From: Amborella trichopoda
Lineage: Eukaryota; Streptophyta; Magnoliopsida; Amborellales; Amborellaceae
Direction of reading: 5' to 3'
NCBI RefSeq assembly: GCF_000471905.2
Contig: NW_006499751.1
Coordinates: 1,412,445 to 1,476,444, forward strand
Length of the DNA: 64,000 bases
This document shows, piece after piece, positions 41,891-53,607 of the stretch (positions are counted from its first letter, which is position 1; the number at the start of each line of letters is the position of its first letter). The position numbers and the translations under genes are program-made. A model generated the notes under the pieces. The model was not told the DNA's origin and ran no database searches. It worked only from the letters and a program-made list of their open reading frames with translations.

Positions 41891-44800
41891 TGTTTGAACA
41901 CATTTTTCAGCACCTTGGTCCCTGACGTGGAGTAAAGAGGAAGCAGGTCAATAAATCCTACAAAATAGTGAAAATTTTGACAGTCTTAGAATGGCTCTAG
42001 AATTAGTCAAGATCTTCATCAGTACTCCAAAAGGTCATTTTCCAAGTTTCATCGTGATCAGACATGTCTAAGGCAATGAACGAAAATAAAACATTTCAAA
42101 AAAAATTTGCCTCTAGCACCTTGAAGTAGACCTCATAACTAGAACTATATTTTTGATGCATCAAATTACTGTGGCATCACTGCCATTGGATCTGGCACAG
42201 TCGAAAACCCTTATGGGTCAAGTTTTGGCTTAATCGAGCAGTCCAAGACAAAGTTATGGGTAAAATACGAAAAAGGGATGGGCCACACACTATTCTCGTG
42301 TGGCCACCTTACACTAAAACACCATTAAAGGTGGATGTTTTTACAGTCACAGGCAGTGACTTTCGGGGCCCATATCTCCCTCGTTGGGAGTCGGATCGCG
42401 CTCAAATTTTGTGAGCGTGTTTGTCTCTTCAAGACAAGCGTTTCAATATGTGGTACACCTCGTGACAACGCCCGAGCAGGGAGAAAAACTATAGGAAAGT
42501 TACTGATCCATGAAGAAAGATGTAGAAAATTCAGCAGCAGCGTATCCCACTCCGGTGACCAAATCACGATGCTCGCATACCCGATCGGCATGAAACCAAT
42601 TGCATTATGTGCGTAAGGTCAATAGCTATCTCTGGCTCGAGCCCCGTGTATGATGAATAGTTGGATTTCACACACAAGGAATTGAAGCTGCTGTAAATTC
42701 CAGCTGTCTGATTTCAAGATTCTGGCCAAAAACTCAAGACAACAAAATATCCATCCGAAAACAAAATCGAGCTACGTTTGTTGCAATATGGCCGTGATGG
42801 CATGCTTAGTGTGATTCAGGGAAAAAATGAAGCAAAACATCAAGGAACGATCACACTATTGATCTGACGTTTTCAAGATTCATTCAAACTTCAAGTCTCA
42901 TGGTTGTGGCTTAAAAACACGACCCATGGCTCGAAATTAGTATTAAATCGATCGCCATGCCGAGATTTTCAAGAAAATAATCATCTTTTGATCAAACGGG
43001 CATCAGAACATCCCCACATCAGTCATGGAAGATCATGCAAGTTCTCAGGCAGTAATGGAGACTGCTCTGGAATTCCACACATTGTTAAGCAAGGGAAAAA
43101 CAACCCTTTTGTACCCATTTTTAGATATTTTTTATTTCAATAAAATTGTAATTATCTTCAATTTTAGATAGTTTTTGGGTGTCCACTCATGTTTGGGCCC
43201 AATTCTATATAAGCATGCAAAGCCAAATTGTAAAAAAACCTTGGTTTCATTTATTCAATCAATCAATAAAGACTTCATTTTGCTTAAGCTCGTGGGTGCG
43301 TCTTAGAGAGAGAGAGAGAAGAGAAAAGAAAATGGCTGGTATAGTTCGATATAGTAATTTTCTCTCTCCTCCCCTCTTTTTTCATTTCTCTCTCTTCTTC
43401 TCATCTCTCTCTCCCTTTCTCTCTCCTCTTGATCATCTATATCTTTCTCTCTCTCCACTTTTTCATCTCTATCTCCCTTTCTCTCTCCTCTTTCTCATCT
43501 CTATCTCTCTCCCCACTCTCCTTCTAAACACAGCTGGCGATGCTAGTGCCGACTGTGTCTTCTTTCTTCTCTTTCTCTAAACACAACCAGTGATACCAGC
43601 GCTGACTGTATCTTCTCTCTCGCTTTTTCTTAAGCACAGTCGATGAAGCTCAATGTCAGTTGTGTCTTCTCTCTCTTCTCTGTCCAGCATAATTGTTGAA
43701 GCTCAACGTCGACTGCATTTCTCTCTCTCTCTTTTCTTCTAGCACAGTCGACGAAACCTAGTGCTGACTATATCTTCTCTCTTCTCTGTTTAATACAGTC
43801 GGTGAAGCCTAGCACCGACTGCATCTTCTCTCTCTTTTCTGTCTAATAGAGTCGGTGAAGCCTAGCATTGACTGTATTTTCTCTCTCTTCTCTGTCTAAC
43901 ACAGTCGGTGAAGCCAGCACCGACTGCATCTTCTCTCTCTTCTCTATCTAATAAAGTCGGTAAAGTCTAGTGCCTACTGCATCTTCTCTCTCTTATCTGT
44001 CAAATACAGTAGGTAAAGCCTAACGCCGAATGCATCTTCCCTCTCTTCTTAAACACAGTCGATGAAGCCTAACACCAACTGTGTCCTTTTTCTCTCTTCT
44101 CTGGCTAGCACAATCGGTGATGTCCATCGCCAATTGTGTCTTCTCTCTCCTCTTTTCTTAAACACAACCAACGAAGCCTAGCATCGACTGTATCGTTTTT
44201 CTCTCTTTTCTTTCCAACCCAGCCGGTGATGCCTACGCCGACTGTTTCTTCTCTCTCCTCACTTCTTAAACACAGTCGATGAGGCCTAATGCCGACTGTG
44301 TCCATCTCTCTCTTCTCTTTCCAACCCAACCAACGATGCACAACGCCGACTGTGTCTTCTCTCTCCGCACTTCTTAAACACAGCCGATGAGGCCTAACGC
44401 TAACTGTGTCTGTCTCTCTCTTCTCTTTCCGAACCAGTCGGCGATGCCTAGTACCGACTATGTCTTTCCTTCTCTTCCTCTTCCAATACAGTCGGCGATG
44501 CCTAGCACCGATTGTGTGTTTCACCCTCTTTTTTCCTTCTTTCTCTCTTCTCTCACACTCTTCTCCTTCTTTCTTTCTCTTCCTCTCTTTCTTTCTTTTC
44601 TCTTTTTTATTCTCTTACTTCTTACTCTCTCTCTATGATTTTCATTCTTTTTGTTATCCTTTTGTATAATTAAGAAGGGTTGAGATTAGCCTCTTATGGT
44701 AGTTCTGTCGTCTAGCCGTAATGTTGTTGTGCCAGAATTACTACGCTTGCTTTATCGCCACGACAAACTAACCATCGTGCCTACCTTGTCAGTATCGATA

Positions 44801-45333
44801 TTGACGACTAGTAGTAAACTTGTTGAGTCAGTTTGAGTGACTGAGCCAGTTTTACTACCACGTCAGGTCAATTACCCACCAGCTTAGTCATTGTGTTGAT
44901 CTCCTCGCCTCGTTAAATTCTTTTTTCCCCCATCTTTATTCTCTCATTCTTTTCTTCTTCTTTTGAATGTGCCCGGCTATTTACGTTCACTCAAAAGGCC
45001 ATGTGAGGTCCACTGACCCACCTGTCTTATAACATTTGCAATATATGTGTGATTGCAGAAAACAGGAGAATACAAGCCAAGGGAGGTAATTCCAAACCAA
45101 TTTTATTACAGAGGGGCTTTCTTCATGATCTAAGAGGGCGCCCACAAGAACCAGCTCGAGTAAGTCTAGAACCCACCTTAAATTCCTCTCTTCCTCGGTT
45201 GGTAGTACCTCCCCTTGTTCTTGAATGAGGTTCCCGAGAGATCGATCTCAAAAGTCCTGGGTCTCCCTTAAAACCCGAGAAGGGTGCCGCCCGATCATCC
45301 AGATCTAAAGAGCGAGATAAAGGCACCTAACCA
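41891..45333 (+). repeat. Element B 5' LTR
   Basis: It starts TGTTTGAACACATTTTTCAG and ends CACCTAACCA. The outer 1.4 kb (41891-43300) and inner 0.35 kb (about 44985-45333) align with the 3' LTR at roughly four bases in five by eye. The TATA box TATATAA is at 43206-43212 with TTATTCAATC-type leader following. The middle (43300-44985) is CT-rich sequence with a palindromic minisatellite that has no counterpart in the 3' LTR. Confidence 0.85.
43527..44518. repeat. Palindromic ~54-bp minisatellite in B 5' LTR, about 19 copies
   Basis: Each unit is a short hairpin, ACAGTCGGTGAAGCCTAGC followed by ACCGACTGT, joined by a CT-rich spacer such as CTTCTCTCTCTTTTCT. The arms co-vary between copies: CAGTCGA, CAGTCGG, AATCGG and AGCCGG variants often keep partial complementarity. 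The long minus-strand frame (44105-44524) is an artefact of the repeat. Confidence 0.88.
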
Positions 45334-45336
45334 GCT

Positions 45337-45355
45337 TGGCGACTCCACTGGGGAC
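45337..45355 (+). promoter_or_regulatory. Element B primer-binding site
   Basis: TGGCGACTCCACTGGGGAC lies three bases after the LTR end and is nearly identical to the site in element A. It fixes orientation and the LTR boundary. Confidence 0.85.
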
Positions 45356-45435
45356 TTACTACCCCTTAGTTGGATCGTTCTTGTGTGGCTAGTTTCATCT
45401 TTTATTATCTACTTTTATCTTTTAACACTTCACTT

Positions 45436-46227
45436 ATGGCTTGTGGGTTTTGTAACCCATTCATCCGAATCGGGGATTTTCTTCTCCCTACATTCGCGAG
45501 TGTCCCTAGAGAACAAGTTCCTTCAACTTCGTTCCCAACCATCTTTTTGAGCAAAGATCTCTTGTCTAGCTCCCAGGTCTTAACCTGGGACGGTGTGGGG
45601 TGGGACTTACATGTCTCTCACTCCCCATCTCCTCGCTCTGGTGGAAACTCCAACAAGGCACCTTGCATCGATAGTACTTCTGTTGCCACACACAGCATGC
45701 AGCCAGCCACCGACAAGTCACTTACCGGTCGTATTCCCGAGGTATGCCATAAGGCTGCCCAGTCCCTTTCTATAAAAGGAAAGCAAGTTGTCATTACTAC
45801 CCCTCACATTCCTGCACCACCACGAGTGTCTATCCCTAGGGGCTCAACACATAAAGACGGAGGCCCTGTGGCCTCCACCTCTTACACATACCACAGGGCT
45901 CGTGGGTTACCCACTCGAGTCACACCTCGTGGCAACCCTTATGTTACCTCGAGTCCGTGTCCAGAATCGAACCTTCCAAGGCCGGGTAGTGTGCACACTA
46001 CTTATATGCATCCCACCGCTCGAAGCAATGCCATTGCTATGCCCACCCGAGTACACAGGAGACGACGTCCTCGTCCTCTTACTCTACACACACAAGCGCA
46101 CCCTATGAGGCGTAGGCCTCCAACTGTTCTTTTAGTGACACTTGGTCGTAGTTCTCGACCTCCAAAGACAAGACCACTTGCTCGAGCCCGAGCTGACCCC
46201 CAGGTCACCTGTGATCCTTCTTTATGA
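45436..46227 (+). pseudogene. Extra upstream ORF (ORF1) of element B
   Basis: The frame is open from before this ATG to 46227. I prefer ATG 45436 because the alignment with element A starts just after it ('FIRIGDFLLPTFAS' against 'IIQIGDFYIPTSAT'). It gives 264 residues rich in Pro, Ser, Thr and Arg, with a basic C-terminal third ('RVHRRRRPRPL'). No enzymatic domain is visible. Ogre-type elements are known to have such an ORF of unknown role between the leader and gag. It is one of the longest uninterrupted frames in the window, although the rest of B is full of stops. Confidence 0.6.
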
Positions 46228-46617
46228 GGTGCACACACGTCGCCGTCACAGATAACCCCTTACCCTTGACTCAGGCCTCCTCATGAGTCTACCGTGCTCT
46301 TGCTTGCTCCTACTTCTTCGAGCAAGCATCTTCAGCCTTGGTATTCGAAGACCTTCCCTAAGAGTACCATCCTCAACCAACCCCGTTATTTTGGTCATGT
46401 CTCTGGAGCCCACAAGAGATCTTGGAGCAAAGACCTGATGGAAGATCGAGTCCTTCATCCTCCTCGGCCCAAGATGACCCCAGTCCGTGGCCCTCATCCC
46501 TTGCCGCACCTGATGGAGATGGATCTCTCTGGTGTAAGAAGAGTCGATCAGTCGCAGTCCCAATCACAGTTTTGACGCGAGGTTCATCAAAGCCTCAAAG
46601 CTAAACGTGATAGAGGT

Positions 46618-48445
46618 ATGCCAATTTTGATTAAGGAAGTGACCACAGCAATCACAACAATCAGTTCTGACGACCCTCTTCACTTGAATCCCTTCTACCC
46701 TCTTCAAACGATGAAGCCTGAAGAAGAGCTCCATGAGCCCTACACTATGGTTAGTGTCATAAAAGATGATGCAGCCATTCAACAGCCACGGTCCCAAGAC
46801 TATCGAGAACCGGTCCTAGAGCGATCGACATACAAGAGTCGAGTTCAGTCGCGGCACACTGGCCTCTTGCTAACCGACCTACCACGCACGACCCGTCATG
46901 TTTGCAAGCCCTCAGCTACGACTAACACTGACCTCCATAGAGAAGCAGTCAGCGTAATGGTTGTAAGCGAGCCTGGCAATACGCAGGAAGAGCGCATGAA
47001 CAAATTCGAAGATATGGTGCGTGCGATGATTGAGAGCATCGATTGTATAGATGTCCCACGCCAATCAGCTAACCACAAGGTCAATTCCCATCACTCAAAT
47101 GGTGCACCTCCAAGGTAGCCCCTTCCCTCTGCCTCACAAGACAATTCTGCCCCTCACCCCGTCTCTCAGGCGGATATTGATGCTATGGTGGCCCATAGCT
47201 TAAAGAACAGACAAATCCCAGGGATGCAGGGTGCGATGCCTTACCAAAGGTCGTACCTTTCATACATTGACCAGGTCTCGTTTCCCTCAAATTATAAGAA
47301 AGGGAAGTTTCCTCTATTCAACGGAGCCATGTCCCTGAACCAACATATTGCCCACTTCCAAGCAGCACGTCGAAAAACAACTGTCGATGGGAGACTTCTT
47401 CTCTATCAGTTTGTTGAAACCCTTGACGGCCCAGCTTTTCAGTGGTACGCTTGACTTCCTCCAAACTCAGTACATATATGGGAGGAAATGGAGAAACTGT
47501 TCTACCAGTGCTTCTATGAGATTGAGAGAGAGGTCCAAACCATCGAGCTTCTCAACCTGACTCAAGACCTCGATGAGCCCGTAGACCAGTTCATATCAAG
47601 ATGGAGAAATTTGGCTGCTCGCCATCCCAATCCGATGCCTGAGAATGAAGCAGTCCAAACCAGTATGCAGAACTTGCAACCCGAGATTGCTCTACACGTT
47701 GAGGCCTCTAATCCAACTTTCATGTCAGAGCTGATCTCTAAATCAGTCCGCATAAAAAGTCTATCACGCCACCATGGTGAGTCATGACAACAGTCTGCCA
47801 GCTCTGCGAATAACTGGGGCAATGGTAACACTCGGACTAACACCCAGGGCAACAAACAAAAAGGAATAATCAGTGCAGCCGTCAGGGTCACTGATCCCAA
47901 GAAGGCTCCCTCCCAAACTTTTGACCTCTCCAAAGGGGTGAGCACAACAAAGACAATGCCTCAGGCAGGCAATCAACAACAATAGTACAATCGAGTACCC
48001 CCGCCAGCGAATCTTAGTCGGGATGATTATTTTACCAAGCATAAGAATAAGGTCTACCCCTTTTGACAAGGAATGGGTCCTTGCACTGCTCTGATTATTA
48101 TTAGAACAGAATATGTTTCAGCTTCCTGTAGCCAAGTTCCCTGAGCAAGCTGGCCTGGACACTCAGGCGAATTATTGTGCTTGCTATCGAAGGATTAATC
48201 ATCCTACAGATGACTGTTACACGCTAAAAGATATTATCGAAGCCCTGATTCAAAAGAGTCAGCTAAAGCTTGAAGATTTAAAAAAGGCCGTCAGGGCATT
48301 AGAAGCCTCCCATGTAGGAACTGTGCAAGAAGAAGATGAAGCTCCTAGTATCCTCCATGCCTTCTTTGTCATACTGCTTCAGGAAGGCATAAATAATCGC
48401 ACCGAAGCCCGCAAGGCAGTCTCGACGCCTTGCTCAGAGGACTGA
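46618..48445 (+). pseudogene. Element B gag
   Basis: The N-terminal part (46618-47118) is unassigned acidic/Ser-rich sequence ending in 'MNKFEDMVRAMIESID'. The capsid domain follows: 'DQVSFPSNYKKGKFPLFNGA', 'QHIAHFQAA', 'LLLYQFVETLDGPAFQWYA', TGA at 47452, 'HIWEEMEKLFYQCFYEIER', 'DQFISRWRNLAARHPNPMP' and 'IALHVEASNP' to 47787. A later frame (48113-48445) has the histidine-variant zinc knuckle 'NYCACYRRINHPTDDC' and 'YTLKDIIEALI'. The TGA after 'WYA' sits where related elements often have Arg (CGA). Element A gag is its close relative. Confidence 0.83.
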
Positions 48446-49809
48446 GGATCGTTGGTGCCCTTATCACCAGGTATGGAGCCACTACCTATGAGAATGCACC
48501 AGTTTCCATGATATATTCACAAAGAAAATACGAGAATGTCAGGAGTTTTACAACGTCCCAGTACGTGATCCCCAAGCCACTGCTCCATCAGTGCAAGAGG
48601 AGGACCTCCCAACACAAGACCATCTCAATAATCATTAAGACTCTGTTGAACCCTCGACTTCCCATCCATGGATAGTTCACCATGGGTGAAGCAGACTCAA
48701 GTCTTTAAGGCGAGAAGCAGTTCACCAAGCTAGGGCTGTTCACAAGCCCAGCGACGCGAATCAAGTACCACCTCAGAAAACTAAAAGGAGACGGGCACCG
48801 AGGGCTGCTCGTCGGAGAAACAAGACGGCTCAACTAGCAATTGAGTAGGAATTTCTCAAGCCCCTTCCCCCACTGCCAACTTTACTGGACTTTCTCCCTG
48901 GCACACTCCTTCTTCCTTCCCATCTAGAGGACCTCCCAGAGTCCTCTTCCACTCACAACACGTCCAATGAGGGTGACGACGTTAAAAGCACTCCCCAAGG
49001 GCAAGGGAAAGACCTAAAAGATCCCCTGCACTCATCCAACCTTGGTGATGATGTAAAAAGCTGCCCAGAGCAGTCTGATGAGGGGAACGACCTTAAAAGT
49101 CCCCCACCTTTAACCCTTCTCCTTCTTCTTTTTCTTCTCATTCTTCCACTTCTAAGTCTCGTGCAGGTACAACCTTGATATGTTTGGACTTCGAGGCTCT
49201 TGATATAGAACTTGAGGGATCAAACATAACTAAAATGCAACAGAAGCGGTTGAAAAACACACTGGCCCAGAAAGCAGGATTCTTGACAGTTACTGACGCC
49301 CTGGTAGCTCGTGCCAAAGCACAACCATACTCTTCAAAGAAGAATAAAGGGTCAAAGCCAAAGAAACCATAGTGGTCCCCTGAGCTTGACTTTAACAAAG
49401 ACTGAGAGAGTAAAAGGGGCAGAGTTTCTATTCTCAGGAAGCCTACCACACAGTACAAGTCTATGAAGCACCAGCTAGCATGGGGCAAACACTGCAGGCA
49501 CCCATGCAAATACCGTGTGATTCATATGAAGACGCTTTTCGCCCCATCATCGTTGAATCTCAATTTCCCTTATAACCTTCAAGACAAGCTTCTGCAACCG
49601 AATGTGCTTTCCATGTTTGAGGTTGAAATTTCCGTCCCTCAGTTCGAGAAAGGCGCAGAAAGCATGACCTACCCTGGAGCCCTATTAGAGGCAGAGATGT
49701 TAGGGTCATGGGTCTCCGCACATGAAGTTGATGAAAATACCTCTGAAAACAGTGAGGACGAGTTGCAAGAAGCCTCAGAAGAATGGGAAGAAGGTGGTTA
49801 CTGCTGATA
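48446..49809 (+). pseudogene. Element B gag-RT connector, no protease seen
   Basis: Frames are broken here. Recognisable stretches are Lys/Ser-rich ('QKRLKNTLAQKAGFLTV' at 49175-49372; acidic 'ENSEDELQEASEEWEEGG' near 49790). The protease active-site motif and its LLG-R/W-PW partner, clear in C and D, are absent from all three forward frames. Either that exon-sized piece was deleted or it has decayed beyond recognition. Confidence 0.5.
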
Positions 49810-50690
49810 AACTCGAAGAAATAAATCTAGGGGATGAAGTTGACCCTAGGCCTACTTTCATCTTGGCAAATATGTCTCCAAAAGAAAAAGAAAAGTTCAC
49901 TATGTTTTTGGAGTAAACCAAGATGTCTTTGCTTGGCATTACCACGAGATGCCTGGTTTAGACTCTCAAGTCGTCATTCACCGTCTCGACATCGATCCAA
50001 CTATCGAAAGAAATCAAGGATGTTTAGGCCTGACCTCGAAATACAGATAGATGTCGAAGTGACCAAGATCAAATAAGCAGGTTTCATCTGTGAAGTCAAG
50101 TACCCGAAATGGCTAGCAAATGTTGTGTCAGACAAGAAGAAAATGACCAAATTAGGGTTTGCATTGACTTCCATGACCTCAATACTGCTTCTCCTAAGGA
50201 TGACTTCCCATTGCCATTTACCGAGATGCTCATCGACTCTACGGCTCACTGTCAAATCTTTTCCTTCATGTAAGGATATTTCGAGTATAATCAGATACAG
50301 ATGGCGCCTGAAGATCAGGAAGCTACTGCATTCTTAACTCCAAAAGGGGTCTTTTGTTACACAATGATGACTTTTGGATTAAAAAATGCTGGTGACATTT
50401 ACCAGAGAGCAACAACGACCATCTTCAAAGACATGATGCACAAGGAGGTGGAGTGTTATGTAGACGACTTGGTGGTAAAATTCAAAGAGAAGGATGCTCA
50501 CATGAGAGACCTTGAAACGGTGTTTAAAACGATTACGCCTTCACCAATTTAAAATGAACTGTGCGTTCAGGAAAACTCTTAGGGTTCATTGTTAGACCTC
50601 GAGGGCTTGACGTGGAGCCGATCAAGATCAAGGCGATCCAAGAAATACTGTCACCAACTATATTGTGAGAACTACGCTCCCTTCAAGGAC
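49810..50690 (+). pseudogene. Element B reverse transcriptase
   Basis: In order, across several frames: 'INLGDEVDPRPTFILANMSP', 'IRVCIDFHDLNTASPKDDFP', 'EYNQIQMAPEDQEATAF', 'YTMMTFGLKNAGDIYQRA' and the catalytic 'YVDD' at 50457-50468 within 'ECYVDDLVVKFKEKDAHMRD'. The YVDD box is intact, but frameshifts near 49915, 50120 and 50280 prevent a single product. The enzyme would copy the element RNA to DNA in the cytoplasmic particle. Confidence 0.88.
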
Positions 50691-51060
50691 AACATTCGTC
50701 GATTCATTTCAAATCTTTCAAGTCGTTATAAACCCTTCACACACCTGTTAAAGAAGGATACCCCATTCATGTGGGATTAAGCATGTCAGGCAGCTCTTGA
50801 TGACATCAAACAACATTTACTCAACGCTCCAGTGCTCTCTACACTGTGTTGGGAAAACCCCTTATCCTATACGTGACTGTTCTGGACGAGTCACTCGGGA
50901 CATTGTTAGCACAAAACAATGACAAGGGAAAAGAAACAACATTGTCTTATCTTAGCTACAGGATGCAAGGGGATGAGAAGAATTATCCCCCTATAGAGAA
51001 GATGTGTCTGGCCCTGATCTTCGCAGGACAAGCCATTACTTGGTCATGAACTGAAGCTTA
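50691..51060 (+). pseudogene. Element B RT connection and first RNase H
   Basis: 'NLSSRYKPFTHLLKKDTPF' leads to 'ACQAALDDIKQHLLNAPVL'. Then come 'DESLGTLLAQNNDKGKETT' and 'YLSYRMQGDEKNYPPIEKMC', the usual Ty3/gypsy RT-connection/RNase H sequence. There are stops and frameshifts near 50780, 50850 and 51050. Confidence 0.8.
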
Positions 51061-51119
51061 TAATAAACGCTGACCCTGTAAAGTTCCTTATGACACGCCC
51101 ATGCTTGTCGAGACGCATG

Positions 51120-52110
51120 GTCAAGTGAGCCTTGTTGCTAAAGGAATTCGACATCACATATGTCCCAAAAAAGGTTGTCAAGGGCCAAGCCTTGGCTGAC
51201 TTTCTCGCAGCATACCCTGTACCGACAGAATCTCCTCTATCAAGCGACCTCCCTGATGAAGAAGTGTTTTGTGCTGACCTTGCTCATCCGTGGGAATTGT
51301 ACTTCGACGGAGCCTTCTAATCAAATCGAGGAGGCGTCGAAGTAGTATTCCTGACTCTAAGAGGAGGANNNNNNNNNNNNNNNNNNNNNNNNNNNNNNNN
51401 NNNNNNNNNNNNNNNNNNNNNNNNNNNNNNNNNNNNNNNNNNNNNNNNNNNNNNNNNNNNNNNNNNNNNNNNNNNNNNNNNNNNNNNNNNNNNNNNNNNN
51501 NNNNNNNNNNNNNNNNNNNNNNNNNNNNNNNNNNNNNNNNNNNNNNNNNNNNNNNNNNNNNNNNNNNNNNNNNNNNNNNNNNNNNNNNNNNNNNNNNNNN
51601 NNNNNNNNNNNNNNNNNNNNNNNNNNNNNNNNNNNNNNNNNNNNNNNNNNNNNNNNNNNNNNNNNNNNNNNNNNNNNNNNNNNNNNNNNNNNNNNNNNNN
51701 NNNNNNNNNNNNNNNNNNNNNNNNNNNNNNNNNNNNNNNNNNNNNNNNNNNNNNNNNNNNNNNNNNNNNNNNNNNNNNNNNNNNNNNNNNNNNNNNNNNN
51801 NNNNNNNNNNNNNNNNNNNNNNNNNNNNNNNNNNNNNNNNNNNNNNNNNNNNNNNNNNNNNNNNNNNNNNTTAGAGATAGTCTTCAACCTCGACTTGGAG
51901 TAGCTCAAGATCTATGGTGACTCTGAGTTGGTTATCCGACAGCTCAAAGAGATCTATGATGTGAGAAAAGACACTCTCAAGCCTTTATCACGATATTGGA
52001 AAATCGTATATGGCCCAGTTTGAGACGTATCCCTGAGTCACAACCCCAAGAGGCTAAACTCGCAGGCTGACACACTTGCAAAACTCAGCGCTACAATTCA
52101 GTTGTTCTCA
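51120..52110 (+). pseudogene. Element B archaeal-type RNase H, split by an assembly gap
   Basis: Before the gap: 'LLLKEFDITYVPKKVVKGQA' and 'HPWELYFDGAF' with the first catalytic Asp. After the gap: 'LKIYGDSELVIRQLKEIYDV' (third acidic residue) and 'NSQADTLAKLSA' (fourth). The second acidic residue would lie in the gap. A second, archaeal-type RNase H is a hallmark of the Tat lineage. In-frame TAG codons occur at 51900 and elsewhere. Confidence 0.78.
51369..51870. other. Assembly gap (502 N)
   Basis: All bases are N. The flanking RNase H frames imply that the true missing length is a few hundred bases, so the gap size is approximately right. The open frames reported across it are meaningless. 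Confidence 0.99.
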
Positions 52111-52429
52111 TCATGACCCAGGTTTGTTTGGGTGGCAGAATGGAGACACATTGAACTAAGAACCGAGGTCGACACGGATAACGAGAGAAATATCTTCCCA
52201 GAGTGTCCTCCTTATCCATTTGGAGCACTTCTATCTGCTAAGGAAGTAATTAAGACTGAACAAGAAATGGTAGGGAGTCAAGGAGCTAAGGTTCCAAACC
52301 AAGAACCAGAATTCTTTGACCCAATATGCACAGAAATTGAACAGGTAGAAGATTGGAGAGAGCCCATCACTAGTTTCCTAAAACATGGCAGGCTCCCAGA
52401 ACATCATGCCGAACACAACAACATACATT
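52111..52429 (+). pseudogene. Element B RNase H-integrase linker
   Basis: A 99-codon frame at 52132-52431 ('AEWRHIELRTEVDTDNERNI', 'EDWREPITSFLKHGRLPEH') resembles the linker preceding integrase in Tat elements, where a 'DWR-PI--YL--G--P' motif is typical. It ends at TGA 52429. Confidence 0.7.
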
Positions 52430-53607
52430 GAATGACTACCAAGTATACCCTCTTTGAAGGAGATGCTCTCTTCAGACGGTCGTTTTGACGGTATTCTTCT
52501 TAGATGTGTGGACGTCCAAGAAGAAAATAAGGGGTTTGAAGAAGTCCACTCAGGCATTTGTGGACTACATCAGTCTGGTCCTAAGCTCTATGAATGAATA
52601 TGCAGGTTGGGTTATTATTGGCCTTCCATGGTTGTCGATTCCTTAAATTATGCTAAAAAGTGCCAAGTGTGCTAAATACACTCAAGCCTTGTTCACCAAC
52701 CTCCAGAGCCCTTACACCCTACAGTGGCATCATGACCCTTCTCACAATGGGGTATGGACATTGTAAGGCCTATTGACCCTCCTTCGGTAATGGGTCATGT
52801 TTCCATTCTAGCTGCAACAGATTACTTTTCTAAGTGGGCTGAAGCGGTCCCCCTTAATCAAGTTCCTAGGACAACAGTGGCTAACTTCGTTTGACATCAC
52901 ATTATATACCGGTTTGAGGTCTCTAACCGGATTATATTGGACAATGGTCCCCAAATTTGAAGCCACCATATTGATCGTTTGGTCAACCCGTTTGGTTTCG
53001 AATGGAAGTATTCAACTATGCACCACCCTCAAGCAAATGGATTAGTTGAGGCTTTCAATAAGACTCTGTGCAACGTTCTACAAAAATTGGTATCAAAGAC
53101 AAAAAATAATTGGCATGAGAGGCTTCCCGAAGCGTTATGTGCCTGTCACACTACTATATGAAATGCTATTGATTCCACTCCTTATTCTCTGGTCTATGGG
53201 TGTGAAGCAGGTTTACCTCTCAAAATTCAAATCCCTTCACTGCGAGTCACTATTCACCAAGGAATAACCGAAAATGAGAGAGGCAAGCTCCAGTATCAAG
53301 AATTGGACGCACTCAATGAAAATAGGCTAGAAGCTCAACAGAACCTTGAACTCAACAAAGGGAGATGAAGAGGGCCTTTGACAAGTAAGTCAAGGTCCGC
53401 TCATTCGTCCGTGGCGATCTAGTTCTAGCCGTCAAGAGGTCGATTGTTATGCATGGACATCATAAAGGGAATTTTGAACCCAAGTGGGAAGGTCCTTTTA
53501 TAGTAAAAAAGGTCTCACCAAATGGAGCCTACGTATTGGCACATCCTGATGGAGAGGAGGCAATGCCCCCTATCAATGGGCGATACCTAAAGAAATATTA
53601 TCCATGA
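52430..53607 (+). pseudogene. Element B integrase
   Basis: The DDE core is recognisable across frames. 'ILAATDYFSKWAEAVPLNQV' has the first Asp (codon at 52820). 'RIILDNGPQ' has the second (52939). 'HHPQANGLVEAFNKTLCNVL' has the Glu (53048), with the expected ~35-residue D-to-E spacing. The three residues lie in different frames. Downstream are 'STPYSLVYGCEAGLPL', 'GDLVLAVKRS', 'GNFEPKWEGPFIVKKVSPNG' and 'PPINGRYLKKYYP', ending with TGA at 53605-53607. TGA has replaced Arg at several family positions (for example 52486 and 53159). The product would integrate the cDNA. Confidence 0.87.

Noticed and set aside
44105..44524. 139-codon minus-strand Arg/Lys-rich ORF
   Set aside because: Reads through the palindromic minisatellite of the B 5' LTR; sequence is periodic, not domain-like.
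51290..51908. Long ORFs of 183-194 codons on both strands
   Set aside because: They consist almost entirely of N from the assembly gap.
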